NCBI RefSeq assembly: GCF_018860565.1
Contig: NZ_JAHKPS010000029.1
Span: 295,411 to 359,410 of the forward strand
Length of the DNA: 64,000 nt
Direction: 5' to 3'
DNA from: Winogradskyella psychrotolerans
GTDB lineage: Bacteria; Bacteroidota; Bacteroidia; Flavobacteriales; Flavobacteriaceae
Made by a program: the position numbers and the translations under genes
In this document: in pieces, positions 44,532-52,995 of the stretch
How positions within the stretch are numbered: position 1 is the first letter of the stretch
Layout of the letters: each line of letters begins with the position of its first letter
The notes under the pieces: model-generated
Databases searched by the model: none
What the model was told of the DNA's origin: nothing
The model's input: the letters and a program-made list of their open reading frames with translations, nothing else

Positions 44532-45761
44532 ATGTGCTTTTTTTTAAGCCTTAAAGAGCTTGCATTTTTGTGCTTTCAAAACGAACCAAATAAACAGGTT
44601 AAGGTGAAGTACAAACAACTTATAGCATTTAGCGAAAACAAAAAAGAAGTAGGTAGCATTTCTGCAGCCATAGATAATGGTACAGCCTATTTTAAAATTG
44701 TTGGACGTATCTGGTCGTGGTCTGCTGAAGATGGTAGCAAACTAAGAACACAAATAGATGAAGCTATTAAAGCAGGAATTAAAAACGCAATTATAGAAGG
44801 TAGTTCTGAAGGTGGTTCTGTATTTGCTACTAACGATCTGTTAGCCTTGTTTCAGCAATTTGATGATGTTAAGATAAAAGTTCATGCGCTTATGGCATCG
44901 GCTTTTACTTATCTAACGAGTCATTTTCACACAACTATTAAAAAGAACACCCAAGGTATGATTCACATGCCAATGCTTGGTGCTCGTGGCAATGTAAAAG
45001 AGATTAAAAGCTCGTTAAAATTAGCTGAAAACATCACAAAAGATTACAAAAAAGCCTACGCCAAAAAGACTGGTAAAACCGAAGACAAAATAGAAGCTTT
45101 ATGGGCAGATGGAGACTACTGGATGGATGCCGACGAGTTACTAGCTGAAGGTTTCGTAGATGCCATTGAAGGCGAAGTGGAAGCCTTTACAGATTTTGAT
45201 GTAGATGCACTAGCCGCATGTGGTGCACCTATAATACCAGAAGCAAAGAAAACACAAAAACCGAACACAAAAACAAAAACGAACATAATGGACAGAGAAG
45301 AGTTAATTGCCTTTTTAGGCTTAGATGCTAATGCAACTGATGATCAGATTGCAGAGGCAAAATCTGCAATGAAAATTGATGCTTTAAAAAAGCGTGAGTT
45401 AGATGCACAAGCAGCAGCTGGTAAAAAAACACCAGAAGCTGGAGCTGAAGATGAAGAGGTTACTGCTGAAGCTAAAACCTTAGTCGAAGCTGCTTTAAAA
45501 GCAAAGAAAATTACAGCTAAAGAAGTAGCGGCTTATGAGAAGTTAGCAACTGCTGATTTTGATTCTGCAAAGATTGCTTTAGATGCTATGGTAGCAAAAC
45601 CAAAACTAAGTAGAGAATTAGATCCTCAAGGAAAAGGTGATAAATCAGTAGGACACGCATCTTGGACTTTTGATGATTACCTAGAAAAAGATCCTGATGC
45701 ATTAGAAGCTTTATTGGCTGAAGACCCAGAAGCTTATGCAGAATTAGAAGCTGCTAGATAA
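44532..45761 (+). CDS. head maturation protease fused to scaffold (Mu gpI-like)
   Basis: 409 residues from the ATG at 44532; a GTG at 44604 (MKYKQLIAFSENKKEVGSIS) is an equally likely start because the first 24 residues look unlike a protease N-terminus. Residues to about 240 have the ClpP/crotonase fold: a glycine-rich turn GSSEGGSVFA, the nucleophile region HALMASAFTYLTS, and the His strand MIHMPMLGARGN. The rest is acidic and helical, typical of scaffolding protein. As in Mu I/Z, an in-frame ATG at 45288 would give the scaffold alone. Located directly before the capsid gene. Confidence 0.85.
   Translation: MCFFLSLKELAFLCFQNEPNKQVKVKYKQLIAFSENKKEVGSISAAIDNGTAYFKIVGRIWSWSAEDGSKLRTQIDEAIKAGIKNAIIEGSSEGGSVFATNDLLALFQQFDDVKIKVHALMASAFTYLTSHFHTTIKKNTQGMIHMPMLGARGNVKEIKSSLKLAENITKDYKKAYAKKTGKTEDKIEALWADGDYWMDADELLAEGFVDAIEGEVEAFTDFDVDALAACGAPIIPEAKKTQKPNTKTKTNIMDREELIAFLGLDANATDDQIAEAKSAMKIDALKKRELDAQAAAGKKTPEAGAEDEEVTAEAKTLVEAALKAKKITAKEVAAYEKLATADFDSAKIALDAMVAKPKLSRELDPQGKGDKSVGHASWTFDDYLEKDPDALEALLAEDPEAYAELEAAR
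45288..45761 (+). CDS. nested scaffold protein (Mu gpZ-like internal start)
   Basis: In-frame ATG at 45288 inside the protease gene, after a spacer rich in Lys, Thr and Asn (residues about 235-252), gives a 157-residue acidic helical product beginning MDREELIAFLGLDANATDDQ. Separate scaffold expression from the 3' part of the protease gene is known for Mu Z and lambda Nu3. Here it is inferred. Confidence 0.5.
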   Translation: MDREELIAFLGLDANATDDQIAEAKSAMKIDALKKRELDAQAAAGKKTPEAGAEDEEVTAEAKTLVEAALKAKKITAKEVAAYEKLATADFDSAKIALDAMVAKPKLSRELDPQGKGDKSVGHASWTFDDYLEKDPDALEALLAEDPEAYAELEAAR

Positions 45762-45845
45762 ATACAAATTTACTGATAAGAAGAAATCCCAAATCTATTA
45801 TCATAACCACTTATAAACACACAAACAACAAAAACAAAAACAACG

Positions 45846-46850
45846 ATGAAAAACTTTTTTAAATGCTTACTTGCAATCTTAATGATTGCTGTAGTTACAA
45901 CTGTAGGGCATGCCTTTGGCGCATCTACTGGCGAAACTGTATCAATGGCAGTTACAACCGTAGCCTTACCTATAAAGAATGAACTTGCCGAACGTGAAAT
46001 GATTAAACAATTACGTCACGAGCATACGTGGGTTTCAGAAATTAGATCTAAGCAAAGCTGGGTTAATAACGATGTTATTAAGATACCTAAGCGAGGTGCA
46101 GCACCAAAGGTCTTAATTGATAACACCAACTACCCTATTGTGTCTAATAACAGAGATGATAGTCATGTCATTGTAGCCTTGCATAAGTTTGATACTGAGA
46201 ACACCACTGTTACCGATGACGAATTGTACGCTTTGCCTTATGAGAAAGTATCTGATGTGCAAATGCAGCACAGAGAGACTTTAGAGGATGAGACGATGGA
46301 ATATGGTCTTTGGGGATTAGCACCACAAGAAAATGAAGAAGCCGAAAACCAGTTTGTATTAGAATCTACTGGAGACAATGATGGTACTGGTCGTTTAAAA
46401 CTACAAACTAAAGATCTTAGAACTTTACAAGCTAAGATGAATAAAAAAGGCATCAGCAAAAAAGGTAGAATTTTAATTCTTTGTGATGATCATGTGAGTG
46501 ACTTACTAGAAGAGGATAGAAAATTTTATACGCAATACCATAACCAAACTAATGGTGTGGTAAGCAACATGTACTACGGGTTTAAAATCTATGAAGATTC
46601 AACAACACCAGAGTATGATGATACTACTTTAGAGAAGATCGCTTATGGTAGTGCTACAACTGGACGTAAGAGTTCTGTAGTATTTCATAAAGGTTCTACG
46701 GCAAAAGCTGCAGGTACAGTAAAACGTTATGCTAAAGATGCAAAGGACAATCCAGAAATGAGAGAAAACACAGTAGGTTTTAGACTACACCACATCATCG
46801 TGGCGTACGGAATTGAAGGATCTGCTGCAATCATCTCTGGAAAAGCCTAA
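45846..46850 (+). CDS. major capsid protein with signal-peptide-like N-terminus
   Basis: 334 residues, directly after the protease/scaffold gene. The body has the HK97-type layout: N-terminal arm, long E-loop-like region, spine helix KDLRTLQAKMNKKGISKKGR and an A-domain end (RENTVGFRLHHIIVAYGIEG). The first 27 residues (MKNFFKCLLAILMIAVVTTV then GHAFGAS) look exactly like a Sec signal peptide with an A-x-G/A cleavage site, which is unusual for a capsid protein. It may instead be a prohead delta domain removed by the phage protease. Confidence 0.85.
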   Translation: MKNFFKCLLAILMIAVVTTVGHAFGASTGETVSMAVTTVALPIKNELAEREMIKQLRHEHTWVSEIRSKQSWVNNDVIKIPKRGAAPKVLIDNTNYPIVSNNRDDSHVIVALHKFDTENTTVTDDELYALPYEKVSDVQMQHRETLEDETMEYGLWGLAPQENEEAENQFVLESTGDNDGTGRLKLQTKDLRTLQAKMNKKGISKKGRILILCDDHVSDLLEEDRKFYTQYHNQTNGVVSNMYYGFKIYEDSTTPEYDDTTLEKIAYGSATTGRKSSVVFHKGSTAKAAGTVKRYAKDAKDNPEMRENTVGFRLHHIIVAYGIEGSAAIISGKA

Positions 46851-46906
46851 TAAACTATAAATACAGCCTAAGCATAGGTTTAGGCTGTCTTTTAAAATCC
46901 CATTAC

Positions 46907-47368
46907 ATGTCAACGCTTAAATATTTAGTCATTCATTGTACCGACACACCAGAAGGTAGAGAGGTCACAAAAGCAGACATAGAACGCTGGCATATTAAAG
47001 AGCGTGGATGGTCTAGAGTTGGTTATTCTGACATGATACATATAGATGGCTGCTTAGAAAATCTAATCGCTTTTAACCAAGATAATACTGTAGATAACTG
47101 GGAAATATCTAACGGTGCAAAAGGCTTTAACGGTGTTGCAAGACATGTGGTGTATGTTGGTGGTTGTGATAAAAACTTCAACCCAAAAGACACCAGAACA
47201 CCAGAGCAAATAAATGCTTTAGAAGTGTATGTAAGGTACATGATCTTAAGGCATCCAGATATAAAAGTTGTAGGACATAACGAGCTATCGAGCAAAGCAT
47301 GTCCAAGCTTTAATGTAGGCGATTGGCTTAGAAGTCTATGTATTCCTTGTAAACATATTGGAAGATGA
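46907..47368 (+). CDS. N-acetylmuramoyl-L-alanine amidase (endolysin)
   Basis: 153 residues, Amidase_2/T7 lysozyme-like. Zinc ligands: H10 (YLVIHCTDTPEG), H124 (VVGHNELS) and C132 (KACPSF). It cleaves the amide bond between MurNAc and the stem peptide. No signal peptide, so a holin is needed for release. Overlaps the spanin-like gene by 4 bp, forming a lysis pair between capsid and tail genes. Confidence 0.93.
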   Translation: MSTLKYLVIHCTDTPEGREVTKADIERWHIKERGWSRVGYSDMIHIDGCLENLIAFNQDNTVDNWEISNGAKGFNGVARHVVYVGGCDKNFNPKDTRTPEQINALEVYVRYMILRHPDIKVVGHNELSSKACPSFNVGDWLRSLCIPCKHIGR

Positions 47369-47712
47369 ATTTTAGAAACCTAGCAGAAAACTTAATCATT
47401 GTACTTATTTCAGTATCAGTAGGTGGTTATGTTGGGTACACAGCGTCTACAGCTTCTAATAAGCAAACCATAGAATTACTAAGACCAACCATTGAGGAAG
47501 CCATCCGTAAGGAAACCACTTCAATTAGTAATGAGTTTAAAACCGAGATTAAAAAGCTAAAAAACCGAAAAGGCGAGCTTACTCTCGATGTTAAACCAAT
47601 TATAGAAAATCAAATTGAGCAACACGGAGACACTATCACCGTAACGCCAAAAAAAGAATCAAAAGACCGACCAGGCTTTTTTAAGCGACTGTTTGGTAAA
47701 AAACAAAACTAA
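47365..47712 (+). CDS. spanin-like membrane protein
   Basis: 115 residues: one N-terminal transmembrane helix (about 9-29), a coiled-coil-like charged region (residues 35-70) and a basic C-terminus (FFKRLFGKKQN). This is the layout of inner-membrane spanins, which disrupt the outer membrane after the amidase acts. The 4-bp overlap with the amidase gene supports a lysis role. No separate outer-membrane spanin lipoprotein is visible nearby. Confidence 0.6.
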   Translation: MNFRNLAENLIIVLISVSVGGYVGYTASTASNKQTIELLRPTIEEAIRKETTSISNEFKTEIKKLKNRKGELTLDVKPIIENQIEQHGDTITVTPKKESKDRPGFFKRLFGKKQN

Positions 47713-47723
47713 ATCCATAAGCG

Positions 47724-48104
47724 ATGAGCAAAATATTAAGCAAGTCTCAGCTTCAAGAGAAAGCAGACAAATTATTTAAGGATTACCCAGAGGCAACAGA
47801 AGGATTTGTAACCAATGATGGTAATGCCTTTTTAGACCAGAATCGTGCAGATCTTCATGCTAAGTCTAATGATAAATTAAAGGTTATCACATTTGAAAAT
47901 GAAGGTTTAGGTGAAGCTACTCCAGAAACAGAAAAGGTAGACCCTATTAAACCAGCATCTGCAGATCAGTTAATTGAATTAGCTAAAACAGCAACTATTG
48001 ATGTAGCTACTATCAATTTAGATATTGAAAAAGAAGGCAAAGCTCGTAAAACAGTAATTGCAGCTTTTGAAGCTAGAATTGAAGAACTAAACACTGCAGG
48101 ATAA
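47724..48104 (+). CDS. hypothetical phage protein upstream of sheath
   Basis: 126 residues. N-terminal half beginning KADKLFKDYPEATEGFVTND is helix-turn with a likely conserved Phe; the middle is an acidic Pro-rich linker; the C-terminus is a helix (EKEGKARKTVIAAFEARIEEL). Between lysis and sheath genes; overlaps the sheath start by 1 bp. It may be a head-tail connection or decoration protein, by position only. Confidence 0.6.
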   Translation: MSKILSKSQLQEKADKLFKDYPEATEGFVTNDGNAFLDQNRADLHAKSNDKLKVITFENEGLGEATPETEKVDPIKPASADQLIELAKTATIDVATINLDIEKEGKARKTVIAAFEARIEELNTAG

Positions 48105-49336
48105 TGAGTTTTAGAGGTGTAACTATAAATAAATTAAACGGTGGTTTAGGGCGTAGAAACGCTACTGACGACAATAAGGCTATCCTTATTGTAGGGATGC
48201 CATTAACAGGCACAACAGCCGCCGTGAACACAGCATACAAATTGTTGCAAACCACCGATGCTGAGGCGTTAGGTGTAGATGCTGCTTTTGATGCTAACGA
48301 AAATGTACTGGTACATCATACTATAGATCGTTTCTTTGGTATATGCCCAGATGGTGAATTGCATTTAATTCCTGTAGCAGTAGATCAAGCACCAACAGCA
48401 ATTGTGGCCGCTGAAGATCTTATTGCTGCTGTACGTGACATTCCAGAAGCTAATGTTATTGGCATTATGCATCATAATGTAGAAGTACCAGATCTTGATG
48501 GACATGTCAATAAGGTTCAAGAGTTTGTAGATGCTTTTGCTGTGGAAAACAGATACATAGATGCTGTTATTTTAGAAGGTATAGGTGAAGCAGACACTTT
48601 AACTCCAGTTGCTAATTATCCAGACTTAAGAGCACAAGATGCGCCTAACGTCTCGGTAAGCATTGCACAAGATCCTGCAGTTGCGTCTCAAGCTGCAGCG
48701 TATGCAAAATATGCTGATGTTGGTACAGTGTTAGGTGGTGTTTGTGTAAGACAGGTTAACGAAAATTTAGGCTCTGTTGATATTTTAAACAAGCCATCTA
48801 GTGCAAAAGGAAGAGAAGACTATCCATTAAGCCTTGCAGGTACAGGTACATGGGCATCCGCTAACCTATCTGATGGTAGAGACTTTAGCCAATTATCTAA
48901 AGCAGATCAGAAATCGTTAACCGATTCTGGTTATATCTATGCTGGAAGCTTCAACGGTTATGGTGGTGTGTTTTTTAACAGCTCACCTACTTGTGTAGAG
49001 AAAGCCGATGATTTTGCCTACATAGAAAATAACCGTGTGTGGAACAAAGCCGTGCGTTATATACGCCAAACGCTTATACCACGCGTTAGAGGTGTTGTAA
49101 AGAAAGATCCACAAACTGGCTTTATTAGATCTTCTACTATTGCCGACTGGAATTCTCGTCTAAACAAAGCTTTAGAGGTAATGATTGCCGACAACGAGAT
49201 TTCTGGATTTGATTTTTACATCAATCCAGCGCAAACATTGAGTGAGGATGATCCGCTTTTAATAAAAGGTCAGATCGTTGTAGATGGTATTGTCTTTGAG
49301 TTTGAAGTAGATTTAGGTTTAACCGATAAATTATAG
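48104..49336 (+). CDS. contractile tail sheath protein (DUF2586-like)
   Basis: 410 residues. The core and C-terminal half fit the DUF2586 sheath family of Bacteroidota Mu-like phages: GLGRRNATDDNKAILIVGMP at the start, YAKYADVGTVLGGVCVRQVN in the middle, and VWNKAVRYIRQTLIPRVRGV with a beta-rich end. Forms the contractile sheath around the tube encoded next. Confidence 0.87.
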   Translation: MSFRGVTINKLNGGLGRRNATDDNKAILIVGMPLTGTTAAVNTAYKLLQTTDAEALGVDAAFDANENVLVHHTIDRFFGICPDGELHLIPVAVDQAPTAIVAAEDLIAAVRDIPEANVIGIMHHNVEVPDLDGHVNKVQEFVDAFAVENRYIDAVILEGIGEADTLTPVANYPDLRAQDAPNVSVSIAQDPAVASQAAAYAKYADVGTVLGGVCVRQVNENLGSVDILNKPSSAKGREDYPLSLAGTGTWASANLSDGRDFSQLSKADQKSLTDSGYIYAGSFNGYGGVFFNSSPTCVEKADDFAYIENNRVWNKAVRYIRQTLIPRVRGVVKKDPQTGFIRSSTIADWNSRLNKALEVMIADNEISGFDFYINPAQTLSEDDPLLIKGQIVVDGIVFEFEVDLGLTDKL

Positions 49337-49338
49337 AC

Positions 49339-49779
49339 ATGACGACAGATACAACAATAATTAACAAGTTTGGCACAATGACAGGATGGAACGACATCAC
49401 TGTTAATTTGCTATCCAGAGACGTAGAAGGTATTCTTAAGATTGCTTACGATGACACCGTACAAAAGGAAAATGTACCTGGTGCAGGTATGTACCCTGTT
49501 GGCCGTTCTAAAGGTAACTATGAGGCTAATGCTTCAATAACACTATATAAAGAAGAGGCAGACGCTATTAAAGCGGCATTAGCAACTGGTAGTCGTTTGC
49601 AAGACATTTTGCCATTTGATATTAATGTGCAATACCAGAAAGTTGATGGTTCTATTGTAAAAGATCGCATCAGAAATTGTGAGTTTACAAACGATGGTGT
49701 AGATGTTAGTAATGGTGATGGTACCATCTCTACAGAATTTACATTAATTGTCTCTCATATTGAGTGGAATGTAATCTAA
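49339..49779 (+). CDS. tail tube protein
   Basis: 146 residues directly after the sheath gene. Beta-rich throughout (IINKFGTMTGWNDITVNLLS; DGTISTEFTLIVSHIEWN) with the GxYxxxxSITLYxEE-like strand typical of Mu-type tube proteins. Position sheath-tube-chaperone is canonical. Confidence 0.82.
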   Translation: MTTDTTIINKFGTMTGWNDITVNLLSRDVEGILKIAYDDTVQKENVPGAGMYPVGRSKGNYEANASITLYKEEADAIKAALATGSRLQDILPFDINVQYQKVDGSIVKDRIRNCEFTNDGVDVSNGDGTISTEFTLIVSHIEWNVI

Positions 49780-49783
49780 GCCC

Positions 49784-50373
49784 ATGGACAAAGTATATAC
49801 AACATTTGCAGATATTACACCAGAGCTTAACGCACAATGGGAAGCTAAATATGGTAAGCATCGCATCATAGATTTAGAGATTGAAGTCGATGGCCATACG
49901 TACAACTACGTACTTCGCAAACCAGATAGAGCTGTGTTAGAAGCTATGGGCAAACATGCTGTGGCTAAAAACGTTGAGCTCACCAACAAATCACTGATTA
50001 AAAACTGTGTTTTGGGTGGTGATATGGAAGCTCTAGATAAAGATGGCTCTGTGTACGTGGAAGTATTAGAGCAGCTTCAGAAACTTAAATCAGAAGCCAA
50101 GAGTACCATAAAAAAGCGTTAGACCTCTTCAAGCTTGAGGTTGATGAAGAGGACAGCAGCCAATTTATAACTAAAGTCAATGCGCTTTTACGTAGCCATT
50201 ATAAGTTAGATCCAGAAAGCCTAAGTGATGAGGACTGGTCTAAGTATTATCAAGAATATAGCTACGTAAAAGCGATTGAATATAAGAACCTCGCAGCTAT
50301 CATTGAGGTAGCAAGTAAAAAATCATTGATTGATGTAACCAATCAAATTTTCAAAAGCATTAATGGCAACTAA
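49784..50373 (+). CDS. tail assembly chaperone, G and G-T forms by -1 frameshift
   Basis: The zero frame (49784-50122) encodes 112 residues. At A AAA AAG (50110-50116), a -1 slip gives a second frame of 85 codons that stays open to TAA 50371-50373, for a 196-residue fusion. The second part is gene-like (YKLDPESLSDEDWSKYYQEY). An 8-bp stem CCTCTTCA / TGAAGAGG (50124-50131 with 50145-50152) starts 7 nt after the slippery site. Tail chaperones of long-tailed phages generally use such a G/G-T arrangement just before the tape measure gene, as here. Confidence 0.86.
50110..50152 (+). promoter_or_regulatory. programmed -1 ribosomal frameshift signal
   Basis: Slippery heptamer A AAA AAG in the right frame, a 7-nt spacer, and a perfect 8-bp stimulatory hairpin with a 13-nt loop. 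The heptamer is the same as in E. coli dnaX. A TAG stop in zero frame lies 4 nt after the heptamer. Confidence 0.85.
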
Positions 50374-52372
50374 CACAAAGACATCATGGATTTTAGAGCT
50401 GATAGATAAGGTCACAGCTCCTATGAAAAGCGTTGATAAAAACGCTAAGTCTTTTGATGCGACCATTAGAAAAGTTACAGCTTCACTAGATGGCATGGAT
50501 GACACGGCAAAAGCAGCAGCCAACCAAGCCTTAAAGAGCTTTAATGATTTAGGCTCTGAAATTGCCCAGGAACAAAAGAAAATTGATAGTCTAAAAAAAC
50601 GCCTTCACGATTTAGGCGATGCCATAGATCCTTTGCTAAAGGCAAAGCTAGATTTTGATATAAAAGCTGGTGAAACTAAAGTAAGACGCTATAAAGAGCA
50701 ACTTGTAGAAGTACAACACGAGCTAGAAGAAATTGAAAAAGCACCAGACCCAGCAAAGTTAAAAGCTAACTGGGGTGCTGCTGTTGTAATAGCCAACCAA
50801 ACCGTTGAGTTAGTCAATAAAGCGATTAGTGGTATGGCTTTTACAACGCAGATAGAAGATTTGCGTGTTAACATACAGCGTATGTCTAATACCAGTGGCA
50901 AAGCTTTAGATGATCTTACGTCTAAAGCTTATAAACTTGGACAGGTCTTTAATGAGTCTCCAGATGAAATTGCTAAGGCTGCTAATGCTATGACAAAATT
51001 AGTTGGTGGTACCTATGAAGAAAATATGGCTCTTATTGAAGCTGGATTTGAAAAAGGTGCTAACATCAATGGCGATTTTATAGACCAATTAAAAGAATAT
51101 CCAACGTTTATAAACCAATTAGGTTTATCTCAATCTCAAGCTATTGCCCTAATGGCACAAGCAGGTAAGGATGGTATTTTTAGTGATAAGGCGATGGATT
51201 CCATAAAGGAAGCTGATCTCTCACTTAGAGAAATAGGTCAACCACAAATAGATGCTTTAAAAGGTATTGGTTTAGCAGCTGAAGATTTAGCTGGTAAAAC
51301 CACCTTTGAAGCGGTGCGTATGATTAGCGAATCAATGGAAGGTGCAAGCACACAAGCCAAGCAGTTAGTTTTAGCGGATATTTTTAAGGGTGCAGGCGAA
51401 GACGCTGGGATGGCATGGATTGAAGGTTTAGGTAGTATCGATTTAGATATTAATAAAATACCATCTATTGAGCAGGCCAACGCAGGTATTAAAGGTTGGT
51501 TAGCCGATTTACAGACAAGTTTTAGCAATACGTTTGGCTCAATAGCCTCTGGTGTTGTAGAGTTGTCTCCAGTTGTTACTGGTGTGGCTTCAATGATTCC
51601 TATTATATCTCAACTCACAAAAGTAAGTTGGTTGCAAACTGCAGCAACGCAAGCAACCACAGCAGCACAATGGTTGTGGAATGCTGCACTTACAGCAAAT
51701 CCTATTGGTATTGTTATTGTAGGCGTTGCAGCCTTAGTTGGTGCAATAGTCTGGCTTACTACTTCTGTTGAAGGTTGGGGTGAAGCCTGGACACATACAT
51801 GGAATGGTGCAAAGCTGTTATTTCAAGCATTTGTGGCCACAGCACAAGCCAATTTTAATTTAATGATACAAGGCATCATGTTAGGTATCAATAAAATTAA
51901 ATTAGGCTGGTACGAGTTTAAAGAAGCTATGGGCATAGGTGATAGTACCGAAAATCAGAAAATGATTGATGGTATTAATGCCGATACCGAAGCGCGTAAA
52001 CAATCTATCATCGATGGCTATAAAAAAGCTGCAGGTTTAGCCTTAGAAGCTACAGGCGAGTTTGTAAAAGGTGCAGGATCTCTTAAGTTAAAAGAAGACG
52101 AAGAAACCGAGAGCGAAGATTTAGGTGCTATGGCTTCACCTGGTAATTATGCCAGCACTTTAGATGGTAAAACCAACGCTAATACTGGTGGCTCTAAAAC
52201 AGGTGGTTTGCAAGGCTCTGCAAAAGGCATTGCTAAGAGTGTTACCATGACGTTAAATATTACCAACAACTTTAGTGTTGCAGATGCTGCAGCTTCTAAA
52301 ATAGATAAAATTGCCGATATGGTCACAGGCAAAATTAACGACCGCTTAAGAGATGCTATGTTATCCGTATGA
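50363..52372 (+). CDS. tail tape measure protein
   Basis: 669 residues. N-terminal coiled-coil region (about 10-130), a TP901-type core (about 180-330 with LTSKAYKLGQVFNESPDEIA and LSQSQAIALMAQAGKDGIF), a hydrophobic helical stretch near 420-500 (WLWNAALTANPIGIVIVGVA) and a Gly/Ser-rich C-terminus. It sets tail length and may open the membrane for DNA entry. Its start overlaps the end of the chaperone fusion frame. Confidence 0.93.
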   Translation: MATNTKTSWILELIDKVTAPMKSVDKNAKSFDATIRKVTASLDGMDDTAKAAANQALKSFNDLGSEIAQEQKKIDSLKKRLHDLGDAIDPLLKAKLDFDIKAGETKVRRYKEQLVEVQHELEEIEKAPDPAKLKANWGAAVVIANQTVELVNKAISGMAFTTQIEDLRVNIQRMSNTSGKALDDLTSKAYKLGQVFNESPDEIAKAANAMTKLVGGTYEENMALIEAGFEKGANINGDFIDQLKEYPTFINQLGLSQSQAIALMAQAGKDGIFSDKAMDSIKEADLSLREIGQPQIDALKGIGLAAEDLAGKTTFEAVRMISESMEGASTQAKQLVLADIFKGAGEDAGMAWIEGLGSIDLDINKIPSIEQANAGIKGWLADLQTSFSNTFGSIASGVVELSPVVTGVASMIPIISQLTKVSWLQTAATQATTAAQWLWNAALTANPIGIVIVGVAALVGAIVWLTTSVEGWGEAWTHTWNGAKLLFQAFVATAQANFNLMIQGIMLGINKIKLGWYEFKEAMGIGDSTENQKMIDGINADTEARKQSIIDGYKKAAGLALEATGEFVKGAGSLKLKEDEETESEDLGAMASPGNYASTLDGKTNANTGGSKTGGLQGSAKGIAKSVTMTLNITNNFSVADAAASKIDKIADMVTGKINDRLRDAMLSV

Positions 52373-52995
52373 GTACTTATAAGCCAGACATATCGCAACT
52401 ATTTAATGCCGCTTTTGGGTTTATCCCGATTACGTATAAGCCACAAATAGGTTTACAGCCCGTGGGTAAAGCCGTGTATGCTTCTGTACCAACAGAAGAG
52501 TATGAAGCGGCAAAGAAAATGAGTTGGATGGGAACGCCAATCATGTTTCCTGTGTCTTTCATTTCATCTGGCAACAAGTATTTACAATACAATGGTCGCG
52601 GTGAACTTGTAGAGGTAGAGGATTTAGCAGATTTTGATTTACCACCAACCACTGTTGTAGATTTTAGACGCGCTAAGAATGTTACTAAAACTAATGTATT
52701 AGGTAGTAATGGTACCGTTAAAGAAATTTACGGTTTTGATGATTGGCAAATTAGAATTAGAGGCCTGTGTTTAGATACGCCAACAGTTAAGGCCTACGAC
52801 CTGCAAAGTGAGTTATTAAAGTGGGATAATTTGGCAGATGCTATAGAGGTTCAAGGTGATTTGTTTGTGGATAAAGACATTTATAGAATTACCATTGAAG
52901 AGATAAATTTTACACAGCCACAAGGCAGACATAATGTAATTCCTTTTGAAATTACAGCCAGTAGTGATCAACCTATAGAACTCGCTTCAATATGA
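52369..52995 (+). CDS. DUF6046 tail protein
   Basis: 208 residues, 4-bp overlap with the tape measure gene. Family DUF6046 of Bacteroidota Mu-like phages: MSWMGTPIMFPVSF, IYGFDDWQIRIRGLC and an all-beta C-terminus. It takes the position of Mu gpN (DNA circulation/baseplate protein). Confidence 0.8.
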   Translation: MSTYKPDISQLFNAAFGFIPITYKPQIGLQPVGKAVYASVPTEEYEAAKKMSWMGTPIMFPVSFISSGNKYLQYNGRGELVEVEDLADFDLPPTTVVDFRRAKNVTKTNVLGSNGTVKEIYGFDDWQIRIRGLCLDTPTVKAYDLQSELLKWDNLADAIEVQGDLFVDKDIYRITIEEINFTQPQGRHNVIPFEITASSDQPIELASI

